Shown here in pieces: positions 1 to 7,933 of a DNA stretch of 64,000 bases. Both the position numbers and the translations under genes were made by a program. The DNA lies in the NCBI RefSeq assembly GCF_000092125.1, contig NC_014212.1, forward strand, positions 516,001-580,000, given 5' to 3'. The notes beneath the pieces were generated by a model. It did no database searches. It was not told the origin of the DNA and was given only the letters and a program-made list of their open reading frames with translations. Numbering within the stretch: position 1 is the stretch's first letter; each line of letters starts with the position of its first letter. Origin of the DNA: Allomeiothermus silvanus DSM 9946 (GTDB lineage: Bacteria > Deinococcota > Deinococci > Deinococcales > Thermaceae).

Positions 1-531
1 ACGAGCCGGTACACGGGGGCGCTGGGGAACAACCATACCTTCTCCTTCGACCCCGGCACGGGGGTGGAGACCTTCCGCTCGGTGGAGTACGCCGCGGATT
101 GCGGGTGGTTTGGTTGTGGCTGGCGCGGGTACTACATCTACGACCTCCAGGGGCGCTACCGGGGCAGCGGCTCGGGCACCCAGTGTGGGTGGAGCTGGTG
201 TACGGAGGCCAGCATCTATCCCCGGCTCTTCGAGACCCGCAAGACCCAGGAGGAGGTCACCGCCCGCATCCGGCCCTGGCTCGAGCGCACCGTGTGGCAG
301 CCCCAGGGCACCTTTCCGGTGGAGCCGGGGGGGATCGTGCGGGTGAACGGGGCGGTCTACCAGATACCGGGGCTGGAAGGCTACGGGAGGAGGCCCCAGG
401 GGGTGGGTCTCGAGTGGATGCGAGGAGAGCCCTTCGTGAGCTACCTGGCCCGGGCTACCGGGATCATGGGCGGTGAGGTGTACCGGGGGCAGGTGGTGAG
501 CTTACAAGAATATTGTACGAATATAAGGTAA
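1..531 (+). CDS. Hypothetical protein, C-terminal part (gene open at left edge)
   Basis: The reading frame is open from base 1, so the start lies outside the window; a GTG at 64 is the first in-window start candidate. At least 176 residues are visible. It is rich in Gly, Trp and Tyr, with four Cys between codons 34 and 63 (C-G-W-F-G-C, then Q-C-G-W-S-W-C), suggesting disulfides or a metal site in an exported protein. No known family is recognised. It ends 12 bases before the SLH-domain gene, so it may be the preceding envelope gene of one transcription unit. Confidence 0.6.
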   Translation, partial: TSRYTGALGNNHTFSFDPGTGVETFRSVEYAADCGWFGCGWRGYYIYDLQGRYRGSGSGTQCGWSWCTEASIYPRLFETRKTQEEVTARIRPWLERTVWQPQGTFPVEPGGIVRVNGAVYQIPGLEGYGRRPQGVGLEWMRGEPFVSYLARATGIMGGEVYRGQVVSLQEYCTNIR

Positions 532-543
532 TATGTTATTGCT

Positions 544-1944
544 ATGCTTTCACGAGAAAACCGCTGGCTGTTGGCAAAAACCGCTTTTTCTGTTTGGAGT
601 GTCAGTCTAGGACTGGCCCTGGCCCAGCAGGCGCCCTTCACGGATGTCCTTCCCACCCTGGAGGACATCCGTTTCCTGTACCAGAAGGGCATCGTCCAGG
701 GCTACCCGGACGGCACGTTTCGGGGTAAGGAGTATATGACGCGCTACCAGGCCGCCGCCATGCTTTACCGGGCCTACCTGGTCTTTGCCGACGACGTGGC
801 GAAGCGGGTGAAGGAAGCCCTGACCCAGGACTCCCAGGCCAGGCTCGAGGAAGCCCTCTCCGCCATCGAGGAACTTAAGGAAGGGTTGCGAATCGTGCAG
901 GAGGCGCTTGGCGACTACCCCGAGGTCAGGGCCAACCTGGAGGAGACCCGCAAGAACGTGGAGGGGCTGGCCGAGGAACTGGCCCAGGTGTCCAGCCAGA
1001 TGGTCACCCGGGAGGAAATCGGAGACCTCATCGCCTCGGTGGGGTCGCTGGAGAACCTCATCCAGCGGGGCGAGGACGGGTTGCGGGCGCTTCAGATCAA
1101 GGTGAACGTGCTGGAAGCGGCCTTGCGGGACCTCGAGGGGCGCTATCAGGCCGGTCAGGGGGAGCTCAACAAGAAGGTCTATGACCTCGGCGGGCGGGTG
1201 GACGCCCTGGAGAAGCAGGGAAAGAACCGTCCGAAGCTCACCGTGGGGGGTTCGGTGGGCCTCTCGGACGGAGGGCCGGACGGGGAGGTGTTCGTCCGGG
1301 GCGAGAAGGAAGGCGTCCGGCTCACCGGACGGGTGAACCCGGACGGGGTGCAGGTACGGGCTGAGGGGGGCGGGCTCACCCTCGAGCACGTCCAGAAAGG
1401 TGGGGTGTCCGAGAGCCGGGCCGGGTACCGACTGTTCGAGGGGGTGGCCCTGGGACTGGAGTTGGGGTATGGCGACTCGGCCTTCGGAGTGGCCCGGCTC
1501 ATCCATGAGGCGGACGGGGGCCTGATCCCCGGCGTGGTAGCCGAGGCCGGGGTGGGGGCGGGCTTCCACCAGGGCAGCCTCTCGCGCAACCTGCTCTTCG
1601 CGCGGGCGGGCTACCGCTTCGGCAGCGTGACACCCAGCCTGGGGTACTACCGTTACCAGGGGGAGGAGCCCTACAGCCTGCTGGAAGGTCGGCTCGACTG
1701 GCAGGCCGACTTCGGTGCGCTAGGGGGGTACTACCGGCTGGTGGCCTTCCCCGGAAGTGGAAACCGGGGCAGCGAGTATGGGGTGCGCTTCACCTCGAGC
1801 ACCAACCCCTTCGTGGAGTTCGGGGTGCGGGGAGCGAACGGGCTGGTGGCGGGCGAGCCGGGCAGCTTCAGCTTCCGTTACCGGGACGCCAGCATTACCA
1901 CCACCGCCTTTACCGTGCGGGTAGGGTACAAGCTGGAGTTCTAG
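544..1944 (+). CDS. SLH-domain outer-envelope protein with coiled coil and beta-barrel
   Basis: This 466-residue protein fits the SLH-anchored outer-membrane porin-like proteins of Thermus and Deinococcus, which tie the outer membrane to peptidoglycan-linked polymer. A signal peptide ends near LALAQQ (about residue 28). One SLH domain follows (FTDVLPTLEDI, GIVQGYPDGTF, about 30-85). A long charged, heptad-like segment (about 90-220) is the expected coiled-coil stalk. The Gly- and aromatic-rich remainder (about 230-466) looks like alternating beta strands and ends in an aromatic residue (VGYKLEF), as outer-membrane barrels do. The lipoprotein gene starts 9 bases downstream and is probably cotranscribed. 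Porin activity is inferred, not shown. Confidence 0.9.
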   Translation: MLSRENRWLLAKTAFSVWSVSLGLALAQQAPFTDVLPTLEDIRFLYQKGIVQGYPDGTFRGKEYMTRYQAAAMLYRAYLVFADDVAKRVKEALTQDSQARLEEALSAIEELKEGLRIVQEALGDYPEVRANLEETRKNVEGLAEELAQVSSQMVTREEIGDLIASVGSLENLIQRGEDGLRALQIKVNVLEAALRDLEGRYQAGQGELNKKVYDLGGRVDALEKQGKNRPKLTVGGSVGLSDGGPDGEVFVRGEKEGVRLTGRVNPDGVQVRAEGGGLTLEHVQKGGVSESRAGYRLFEGVALGLELGYGDSAFGVARLIHEADGGLIPGVVAEAGVGAGFHQGSLSRNLLFARAGYRFGSVTPSLGYYRYQGEEPYSLLEGRLDWQADFGALGGYYRLVAFPGSGNRGSEYGVRFTSSTNPFVEFGVRGANGLVAGEPGSFSFRYRDASITTTAFTVRVGYKLEF

Positions 1945-1953
1945 GAGGCGGCG

Positions 1954-2580
1954 TTGAAAAGGTTTGTTGTTCTCGGGGGGGCCGCGCTGGCCCTCCTGAT
2001 CTCTGGATGCGACACCCTGTCGGGAATCGCGGGCGACTTCCAGCCCGCAGCGAGGGTGGAGGTAGCGGGGGCGCTCGAGGGGATGTGTGTCCGCCTGGAG
2101 GCCTTCAAGGATAGCCGGACGGTGGGTAGCTGGGAGGGCTGTACGGAGCCGTACAGCTTCCGGGTCAACCTGCCGGACGGGGCGTACACCCTGGTCGGAC
2201 AGGCCGGACGGGATGGCCTGACCTACCAGGAGGGCCGGACGGAGGCCACCTTGAACAAGGGCGGCCAGACCACGGTGGCCCTCTCCCGCAAGCGGGTGAA
2301 GGTACAGGTAACGGCGGCCTGGCTCGACCCGGCGAAGGCGGCGCTGGCCGAAGCGTGGATGCTCCCCCAGGAGGCCCGGGGCGTAGCGACCTACGCCGAC
2401 CCCCCACCGGCGGGCCTGGAGGGCCGGGTGCTGGTGGCCCGGGAGGTGGTGGCCCAGGGTGCGGGGAGCCTGAACGCCCCGACCGGGAAGGACGTGGTCT
2501 TCCGGCTGGTGCAGGGGGAGAGCGTGGGGGTGGCCCGGGTGAGTCGCCTGGAAGCGGATGGGAAGGTGGTGATCCCTTGA
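1954..2580 (+). CDS. Predicted envelope lipoprotein
   Basis: The 208-residue product starts at TTG, chosen because an AGGAGG box (1943-1948) is well spaced and because the N-terminus is then a textbook lipoprotein signal: KR, a hydrophobic stretch, and lipobox LISGC with Cys19 as the lipidated residue. The rest has beta-rich repeats reminiscent of carboxypeptidase-regulatory-like folds (LPDGAYTLVGQAGRDG), but no family can be assigned. It lies 9 bases after the SLH protein gene, so a shared role in the cell envelope is plausible. Its coding sequence is rich in CCGGACGG words, like its neighbours. Confidence 0.8.
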   Translation: MKRFVVLGGAALALLISGCDTLSGIAGDFQPAARVEVAGALEGMCVRLEAFKDSRTVGSWEGCTEPYSFRVNLPDGAYTLVGQAGRDGLTYQEGRTEATLNKGGQTTVALSRKRVKVQVTAAWLDPAKAALAEAWMLPQEARGVATYADPPPAGLEGRVLVAREVVAQGAGSLNAPTGKDVVFRLVQGESVGVARVSRLEADGKVVIP

Positions 2581-3005
2581 AGGAGTGGCGGGACGAAGGC
2601 GAATCCGTACACCGGACGGACACCCTGGACGGACAGGGGCGGACGGAGCCGGTCAAGCGAGTCCCGGTCCTGGTTGTACGGACGAGTGGATGGACGCTAT
2701 GGACGCTGGCGGCCCTGGCTTACGTGGGGTACGTGGTGATGGTGGCGCTGGATGCGCCCACGCTGCCCGTCGCCGTGGGACTGGCCTTGTTGCCTGCCCT
2801 GCGGCTGTTGCCGGACGGGATGCTCATCGGGGTAGGGTTGGGCGTGGGGTGGTTCGTGGGCGGTCTGGGTCTGCACCCATTCACCCTGTTGGGGCTGGTG
2901 CTGGCCTCGCAACTGCTGGCTCTGGCTGCTGACCGAGGGGAGCGGTGGGGGTGGCTCATCGGGATGACAGTGGGCTATGGGGCGGGCATCGGGGTGTCCC
3001 GATAG
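2577..3005 (+). CDS. Small polytopic membrane protein
   Basis: I start this gene at TTG 2577, which overlaps the preceding stop (TTGA) and has GGAAGGTGG about 6 bases upstream. This gives 142 residues; the longer frame back to 2355 only shadows the lipoprotein gene. After a ~35-residue hydrophilic head there are four or five hydrophobic segments (WTLWTLAALAYVGYVV, LPVAVGLALLPAL, MLIGVGLGVGWFVGGLG, LLGLVLASQLLALAA, GMTVGYGAGIGV). No family is recognised. The head region coincides with GGACA/CGGAC repeats that shape its Arg-Thr-Asp-Thr composition. Confidence 0.6.
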   Translation: MKEWRDEGESVHRTDTLDGQGRTEPVKRVPVLVVRTSGWTLWTLAALAYVGYVVMVALDAPTLPVAVGLALLPALRLLPDGMLIGVGLGVGWFVGGLGLHPFTLLGLVLASQLLALAADRGERWGWLIGMTVGYGAGIGVSR

Positions 3006-3420
3006 GACACCCCGGACCGGTCAGGAGGGACACCCCCTGTCCAGGCTGAACCGGACACCCTGAACCGGCCTGAAAGGGGCGCGTTTGTGCCTGTGTATTT
3101 CACACTTCCCCTCCCTCCGGACACCCCCTGTCCTTTTGCGTGTGGGAGAGAGGAAAACGCTAAAAAGACAGAGGTTGAAAATGTCCAATGAGGATGGACA
3201 AAAAGACGTGCAGGCGAGAGAAAAGGTCGCTGAACCCCCTCAATCGGACAGGGTGGAGGGACAGGAGGGACACCCCCCGGACACCCCCCCTGTCCTGTCC
3301 GTGGACACCCCTATCGGACAGGGTGGACAGGGTAGGGACACCCTGGATGGACAGGGTGGGACACCCTCAAAGGACAGGGTGGACACCCCCCTGTCCGGCA
3401 AGACCCGGACACGCTGGAAG
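2606..3420. repeat. Dense GGACA/TGTCC short-repeat field
   Basis: The words GGACACCC, GGACAGGG and their complements recur dozens of times here, with the highest density at 3005-3060 and 3245-3405, where GGACA or TGTCC occurs roughly every 10-12 bases. The field crosses a gene end, an intergenic region and the first codons of the next gene, so codon usage alone does not explain it. Spacing is irregular, unlike a CRISPR array. Possible roles are protein-binding iterons or a word-specific DNA signal; neither is proven. Confidence 0.7.
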
Positions 3421-4494
3421 GAGGCGTACCGGGAGGTGTTCGGGGAGGTAGATGATCTCTTCGAGGCACGGGTGCGTCGGGCAATGGGCTTGATGGAGCG
3501 AGGGGAGGCCAGGAGCCGGGTGGAGGCGCTGGAAGCGGTGCGTCCCTGGAGCCCGGACCACGAACTCGACCCCCTGGTGGGGGGGCCGGACGGGAGGCCG
3601 GTGGAAGCCGGGCGCATCTTGCCGCTCGGTGTTTCCCTGACGGGAAAGCAGCCCGGACAAAAGGAGGAAGAAGAACCAGGGGGCAAGACTGCCCCCTCGA
3701 GCCCGGATGACCGGGCGGACGGGGCCCTACCCCCGGACACCCCTGGTTTTTCCTCTTCCGTGGAAAGCCTGAAAGCCCGGACGAAATGGCGGGAGGCTTA
3801 CCGGACGGTGTTCGGGGAGGAGCCGGACGGACAACTGGCCGAGGCCCGGATACGGGCAGCCATGAACTTCTACGACCCCGAACGTTCGGTCGGACGGCGG
3901 CAGGCCCTTGAGGCCGTCCGGGCGTCCGAGGAGGAGGCGGCCAGTCGGACGCGGGAGGCCGGACGGGTGTTCGGGGAGGAGCCCGACGATCCCCAAACGG
4001 ACGAAGAACCCGAGGGGGAGTGGCTCCCCCTGCCCAGTGAGGACGCCCTGACCCTGGGGGCGGCGCTGATGAAGATAGGACGCCTCGAGGCCGAGGTGGG
4101 GGAGCTACGCCGGGCGGTGGCCCGGCTGGAGGAGCGCCAGCACCGCACCGAGACCCGGCTGGGGGGGTTGAGTCCCGGCCTGCGGGCTTTGCGGGAGGCG
4201 GTACGGGAGGCCAGAGACCTGGTGCTGAAACTGAGCGCTCGGGTAGACACCCTCGCGACTGCTTCCTCTTCTGAGGATAAATCCCTGCCCCCCGGTAAGA
4301 AGGAGCTACGGGAATTGCGGGCCCGGATGGACGAGGAGCGGGGGCGGATTCTGCTCGAGGTGGAGAACCGGCTGGAGGAAGCCGAGGAACTCATGCGGCG
4401 CTCGACCGAGAACCGGATTGCGGCGCTGGAGTCTTGGGTCCGGCGGGTGAGCCGGTATCTGGGAATCGGTAAGAAAGGAGGATTGTTCCGATGA
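3181..4494 (+). CDS. Coiled-coil protein with duplicated RWKEAYREVFGE-type domain
   Basis: ATG 3181 follows a weak GAGG-type ribosome site and yields 437 residues; the frame is open upstream but no better start is seen. The N-terminal ~75 residues are Gly/Pro/Asp/Thr-rich and encoded by the GGACA repeat field, so probably disordered. Two copies of a ~43-residue unit follow: TRWKEAYREVFGE...EARVRRAM...RVEALEAVR (about 78-125) and TKWREAYRTVFGE...EARIRAAM...RRQALEAVR (about 200-245). The C-terminal ~170 residues are heptad-rich coiled coil (KIGRLEAEVGELRRAVARLEE onward). It overlaps the next gene by 4 bases. The repeat could be a small helical DNA-binding unit, but I recognise no family. Confidence 0.75.
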   Translation: MSNEDGQKDVQAREKVAEPPQSDRVEGQEGHPPDTPPVLSVDTPIGQGGQGRDTLDGQGGTPSKDRVDTPLSGKTRTRWKEAYREVFGEVDDLFEARVRRAMGLMERGEARSRVEALEAVRPWSPDHELDPLVGGPDGRPVEAGRILPLGVSLTGKQPGQKEEEEPGGKTAPSSPDDRADGALPPDTPGFSSSVESLKARTKWREAYRTVFGEEPDGQLAEARIRAAMNFYDPERSVGRRQALEAVRASEEEAASRTREAGRVFGEEPDDPQTDEEPEGEWLPLPSEDALTLGAALMKIGRLEAEVGELRRAVARLEERQHRTETRLGGLSPGLRALREAVREARDLVLKLSARVDTLATASSSEDKSLPPGKKELRELRARMDEERGRILLEVENRLEEAEELMRRSTENRIAALESWVRRVSRYLGIGKKGGLFR

Positions 4495-4997
4495 GAAAGT
4501 ACGTGGCGATAGCTTTGGTCGTGATGGCAGTCGGTTTGGGGATGGCCCAGGGGGAGATCATGACCCCGGGTGGGTTGCCAACGCCGCTGGGCCCCATCTG
4601 GAGGAAGCTGGCGGCAGACGAGTGCAACTCCGTGTGGGCAGCCCTCAAGGAGGAGGTCAAGGGGGTTTCCCTGAAGGGCTTGCCGGAGCCCAGGACGGTC
4701 AATTGCCTTTTCTTCGATAAGCGGCAGAAGAACCCGGCGCTTGGGTGGGAGAAGGGGGACAAGACCCTGGATCAGGTTTTTACTGAGGGGTGGGAGAAGC
4801 GAAAGGGAACCTTCGAGACGCTTCGGCAGGACACTAGCAGACCCAGGGCTGTAGGTAGGTTCACCTTCCAGCCCACACCCAGGAGCTTCGTGGCGGTGTT
4901 CTTCGGCTTCAGCCCCCTCACCTTCAGCCCGATCTACGATCTGGTCTACGCCCTCGAGCGCGAGAACGATGTGGTGCTGGTGGAGCCCACCCGATGA
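4491..4997 (+). CDS. Secreted hypothetical protein
   Basis: ATG 4491 overlaps the preceding stop (ATGA) and has AAGGAGG upstream, so translational coupling is likely. The 168-residue product begins with a signal peptide (MRKYVAIALVVMAVGLGMAQ, cleavage near AQ-GE). The mature part has two Cys (DECNSV and NCLFF) that could form a disulfide, and ends in a region that includes FSPIYDLVYALE. No family is recognised. It is followed by a tiny membrane protein gene overlapping by 4 bases. Confidence 0.75.
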   Translation: MRKYVAIALVVMAVGLGMAQGEIMTPGGLPTPLGPIWRKLAADECNSVWAALKEEVKGVSLKGLPEPRTVNCLFFDKRQKNPALGWEKGDKTLDQVFTEGWEKRKGTFETLRQDTSRPRAVGRFTFQPTPRSFVAVFFGFSPLTFSPIYDLVYALERENDVVLVEPTR

Positions 4998-5131
4998 CCC
5001 TCGAGCACGTCGCGTTGGTCTGGCAACAGGGTGTGGGCTTCGGCTTCAAGGCTGGGGTGGGGGTGGGTCTTGTGGGGGGCCTGGCCATTGCCTGGCTGTG
5101 GCGTTGGTGGACGCAGAGAAGGCCGCATTAA
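4994..5131 (+). CDS. 45-residue single-pass membrane protein
   Basis: An ATG at 4994 overlaps the previous stop as ATGA, and the frame runs 45 codons to TAA at 5129-5131. The product has a short hydrophilic start (MTLEHVALVWQQ), a Gly/Val-rich transmembrane segment (GFGFKAGVGVGLVGGLAIAW) and a basic, Trp-rich tail (LWRWWTQRRPH) typical of a cytoplasmic anchor. Overlap with the secreted protein gene suggests joint expression, perhaps as partners at the membrane. The size and lack of homologues known to me keep confidence moderate. Confidence 0.5.
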   Translation: MTLEHVALVWQQGVGFGFKAGVGVGLVGGLAIAWLWRWWTQRRPH

Positions 5132-5164
5132 GCACCTGACCCCCCTTGCGGGGGGCTTCAGTGC
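5132..5164 (+). terminator. Possible terminator hairpin
   Basis: CCCCCC-TTGC-GGGGGG (5140-5155) is extended by imperfect outer pairing between GCACCTGA and TTCAGTGC. There is no T-tract, so this may be a weak terminator or a transcript-end stabiliser after the envelope gene set. Confidence 0.4.
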
Positions 5165-5270
5165 AGGAAGTAAAACCATCAGCATCGGCTGAATGGTGCC
5201 TTCACAGGCAAGCTCAGTATACCACACTTTATTGCCCGTACATGGTATCCTGTTCCCAGGAGGTAAAACC

Positions 5271-6002
5271 ATGTACGACAGCATCCGGCTGATGGTCGGC
5301 GGCCTGGCGGTCGCTAAAGCGAGCCCTCTTGGGCTTTTGTCGCAGGAGATGGTCATGCGGAACTACGTCGCCTACAAGTACGGGGATAGCCAGGCTTTCG
5401 AGGCCCTGGTAGCCCACTACGGCTACCTGGCCTTCGAGAAGGCTTTCCGGCTGTTCCACCGGCTGGGCGACGAGGCGCGTGACCTGGCCCAGGAGCTCCT
5501 CTTGACGGTGGTGGAGGTGCTGAAGAAGCCCCTTCCGGCTGGTAACAAGAACCTCACCTTCTGGGTGAACGTGGCCCTGGACCGCAAGGTTCGGGAGTAC
5601 CTCACTCAGGATAGCGTGGGAACGTACCGCGAGAACCGGCTTTTGAAGAAGCTGGTGGCGGTGCGGTTGGAGCTGGAAGGGAGCCTCGGACGCACACCCA
5701 CTCCCCCCGAGCTGGCGCAAGCCCTTGGGGTAGACGAAGCCACCCTCGAGCGCCTGCTCTACCTGGAGGAGGCGAACCGCATCCTCAGCCTCTCGGCTCC
5801 CCACCCGGAGACCGGTACCCGGCTTGAGGAGATGGTGGCGGTTGAGTTTGAGGATGAGCTCGAGGAGGCTCTGGAGAAAGCACGGCTTGGGTTGAAGCCG
5901 GAGGAGCTATCTACCCTCGACCGCTTCTTAGCGGGGGAGGAAGTGGAGCAGGCTGCTCTGGATGCCCTGGCCGCGACGCTCAAAGCTCGTATGGTCGCAT
6001 AG
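5271..6002 (+). CDS. Sigma-70-like RNA polymerase sigma factor, region 4 degenerate
   Basis: The product (243 residues from ATG 5271; an alternative ATG at 5355 has its own AGGAG box) resembles sigma-70 proteins. Region 2-like sequence is at about 45-115 (YGDSQAFEALVAHYGYLAFEKA, then DEARDLAQELLLTVVEVL and FWVNVALDRKVREYL). A region 3 signature follows (LGRTPTPPELAQALGV, then LSAPHPETGTRLEEMV). The C-terminal ~50 residues do not show a clear region 4 helix-turn-helix, so -35 recognition may be absent or unusual. The leader (TTCCCAGGAGGTAAAACC) and terminator match those of the gene at 22634, suggesting co-regulation and perhaps autoregulation. Residues 8-20 derive from a repeat also found near 22525. 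Confidence 0.7.
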   Translation: MYDSIRLMVGGLAVAKASPLGLLSQEMVMRNYVAYKYGDSQAFEALVAHYGYLAFEKAFRLFHRLGDEARDLAQELLLTVVEVLKKPLPAGNKNLTFWVNVALDRKVREYLTQDSVGTYRENRLLKKLVAVRLELEGSLGRTPTPPELAQALGVDEATLERLLYLEEANRILSLSAPHPETGTRLEEMVAVEFEDELEEALEKARLGLKPEELSTLDRFLAGEEVEQAALDALAATLKARMVA

Positions 6003-6019
6003 CAGGCAAGCCCTTTTTG

Positions 6020-6059
6020 CCTTCCGAGGATCATCCCTGTCCTTGGAAGGTTCTTTTTT
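6020..6059 (+). terminator. Intrinsic terminator, family shared with 7934 and 23678
   Basis: CCTTCCGAGGA pairs with TCCTTGGAAGG (one G-T pair), followed by TTCTTTTTT. Stem sequence and loop length closely match two other terminators in the window (7934-7973, 23678-23719). Confidence 0.85.
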
Positions 6060-6069
6060 GGGCCGGTGG

Positions 6070-6372
6070 CTAGTTCATCGGGCCGCGCTCGCGCAGGGAC
6101 ATCCTGACCCAGCCGTCGGGGGCCTTCTCCACCTGGGGGACGAGCTTCCCTTCCCGCACCGCAAGCATCCCCTCGACGACCAGCCTCCAGGCTTCCGGGG
6201 CACCGGAATAGTCCACGCTTACGTAGTCAGGACCGGCTTCGAAGCGCAGCTCCTCCCCGGTCTTCGCAAAGACCAGGCGCAGGAAGCTCAGCACGTCATC
6301 GGGACTGGCTTCCGGGGCCAGGTCGAAGTAGGTGACTACGCGGGATTCGCGACGAACGATAGCTTTGGACAT
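6070..6372 (-). CDS. Hypothetical protein, 100 residues
   Basis: This small acidic protein reads MSKAIVRRESRVVTYFDLAPEASPDDVLSF... and contains a plausible alpha/beta pattern with a conserved-looking RFEAGPDYVSVDYSG stretch. It is transcribed toward the sigma-like gene, whose terminator ends 11 bases away, so the two converge. The 5' flank is AT-richer than its surroundings (CATTTTAACG on the plus strand) and probably contains its promoter. No family or function is recognised. Confidence 0.6.
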   Translation of the reverse strand: MSKAIVRRESRVVTYFDLAPEASPDDVLSFLRLVFAKTGEELRFEAGPDYVSVDYSGAPEAWRLVVEGMLAVREGKLVPQVEKAPDGWVRMSLRERGPMN

Positions 6373-6481
6373 AGTTCCATTTTAACGCAGAATGGCCGGG
6401 AAGGCCCGGCCACTTGCGGTCAGGAGGGGAAAAAGGTGTCCCCTTCCACGAAACATGGTACTCGAGGGGGCTTGAAGCGGT

Positions 6482-7617
6482 TGTAATCGGTCAACACATG
6501 TGAGACTGGGGGGCCGACTCCTCTTGCATCATAGCCAGGAACTCCAGGGGCGCGAGGCCGTTTAGGGCCCGGTGGGGTCGCTCACGGTTGTAGTGGTCCA
6601 GGTAGGCGTCAAGCTTCTTTTGGAGCTCGGGGATCTGTGAAGGCAACGGTCGTGTGTAGAACTCATCCCTAAAGGTCCGCTGCATCCGCTCCACGTGACC
6701 GTTGAGCTTGGGGCTCCTCGGAGGAAGAACGAAGAGCTTAACGCCCAAACGTTCACAGACCTCCTCAAAATCGGACATAAACTCGCTGCCCCCATCCACC
6801 TGCACCGCACGGATAGGAAAAGGCGCTCGCACCATCAGGCGGGCAAGAAAGCTGGCCGCCAGGTTGGCCGTGGCTCGGGTGTGGACTTCCGCAAGGGAGA
6901 AACGGGTGAAGAGGTCGACGGCCGAGAAGTGCTGGATCGTCTCCCCAGGGCCCAGGGTCACGGTGAGGGTATCCACCTGGATAAGGTCGCCAGGGTGACC
7001 CACCTCGTATCCCTTGGGCTTCCTTTGCGCATAGGGCCTCCTTGGCCTTCCCCTTCCCTTTCCCCTTCCCCTCCTGGCCAAAAAACTGGCCACGCTCTCC
7101 ACGCGTCCGCTCCCTTCAAGGTAGGCCAGGATCCGCCCCACGGTGCGCTCGCTCACCGCAAAGCCCTCCTTCCTTAGGGTCAGCCAAATCGGCCAGCGGC
7201 CCCAGGTGGGGTTCTCCTTCCTTAGGGCTTCCACCCGGATCAGCAGATCGGAAGACCAGTAAATCCTCCGCCGCAAGCGCTGAGGACGTCTTGACCGAGG
7301 CTTAAGACCGGCAAGGCCCTCTTCCTTGAGGCGTTTCCGCCAGCGGTAATAGGTGGCCCGGCTGATCCCCAAAAGCTCCTGGATCTCGGGCCAGCCCACC
7401 CGGTATTTCCTGAGCGCCTCCACCTGTTTGAGCTTCCGTAAGCGGTCCTGAACCGTGGGATCGCCGGCCCCGGCCTCTTGGAGTTCCCGGGCCTTCCGCG
7501 CTCCCCGCAAAACCTCTTTGCCAACCGTGGTAAGCTGCATCCGTGGGGACCCCCTCTCTCCTGGAGTGGTCCCCACATTTTTACTCGTCCAGTCTCACAT
7601 GTGTCTGGCCGGGTTCA
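6482..7617 (-). mobile_element. IS481-family insertion sequence, copy 1
   Basis: The element is 1,136 bp. Both termini begin TG and share the block ACACATGTGAGACT. Comparison with the second copy at 58531-59670 fixes the ends: the transposase-proximal end starts TGAACCCGG and the distal end TGTAATCGGTCA. It is flanked by a perfect 5-bp target duplication GCGGT (6477-6481 and 7618-7622), which shows a simple, fairly recent insertion. It lies just upstream of the small gene at 7664 and may have separated that gene from its original promoter. Confidence 0.9.
6491..7540 (-). CDS. IS481-family transposase (DDE integrase fold)
   Basis: This 349-residue transposase has an N-terminal helix-turn-helix (GWPEIQELLGISRATYYRWRK, about 45-65), a linker with ENPTWGRWPIWLTLR, and a retroviral-type integrase core. 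The DDE triad is visible as QVDTLT, AVQVDGGSEF and NGHVERMQRT. I use ATG 7540 rather than the longer frame from 7576 because it aligns with the GTG start of copy 2 and has a GGGGGT box upstream. The stop codon lies inside the terminal inverted repeat. The protein looks intact, so copy 1 is probably active. Confidence 0.9.
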   Translation of the reverse strand: MQLTTVGKEVLRGARKARELQEAGAGDPTVQDRLRKLKQVEALRKYRVGWPEIQELLGISRATYYRWRKRLKEEGLAGLKPRSRRPQRLRRRIYWSSDLLIRVEALRKENPTWGRWPIWLTLRKEGFAVSERTVGRILAYLEGSGRVESVASFLARRGRGKGRGRPRRPYAQRKPKGYEVGHPGDLIQVDTLTVTLGPGETIQHFSAVDLFTRFSLAEVHTRATANLAASFLARLMVRAPFPIRAVQVDGGSEFMSDFEEVCERLGVKLFVLPPRSPKLNGHVERMQRTFRDEFYTRPLPSQIPELQKKLDAYLDHYNRERPHRALNGLAPLEFLAMMQEESAPQSHMC

Positions 7618-7663
7618 GCGGTCAAGATTTAGACAATACAATATTGCTGTCAGGAGGTAACAA

Positions 7664-7918
7664 ATGAAAAAGGTGCTTTTCTTCAAGGACGAGGTGGCTG
7701 TGCAGAACGCGGTTAAGCTCTTCAACGAGTTCTTTGTCAAAAACTCCTACAGGCTTTTTGACGATGGGGATGTCTTGTTGGAGACTTATGTCCCGTTCAC
7801 GCTTTACAGCGACAATGGCTGGCCGAAGCCTGCCCTGAGCATCGAGTACCGCTCGGCTGAAACCGAGTCCTCGATACGCGGCTTCATCGCCTGCGCTCAG
7901 CCCGAGTTCGTCCTCTAA
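7664..7918 (+). CDS. Hypothetical protein, 84 residues
   Basis: ATG 7664 has a strong CAGGAGGTAAC site 8 bases upstream. The 84-residue product (MKKVLFFKDEVAVQNAV...) has no signal peptide or recognisable motif; it is mixed alpha/beta with an aromatic-rich centre (SYRLFDDGD, LETYVPFTLYSDNGW). Base composition is AT-richer than its neighbours, a sign of foreign origin. Its leader resembles those at 5259 and 22621, and it ends in the same terminator family, so it may belong to one regulatory group with the sigma-like gene. Confidence 0.65.
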   Translation: MKKVLFFKDEVAVQNAVKLFNEFFVKNSYRLFDDGDVLLETYVPFTLYSDNGWPKPALSIEYRSAETESSIRGFIACAQPEFVL

Positions 7919-7933
7919 CCCTTCCGTCCTTCG

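Noticed and set aside
607..1569. A 320-codon open frame on the minus strand opposite the SLH gene
   Set aside because: It is an antisense shadow of a high-GC gene with signal peptide, SLH motif and barrel; no ribosome site or motif supports the minus-strand frame.
3005..3420. CRISPR-like array formed by GGACA repeats
   Set aside because: The repeat unit is only 5-8 bases, the spacing is irregular, and the words fall inside coding sequence; there are no uniform spacers and no cas genes.
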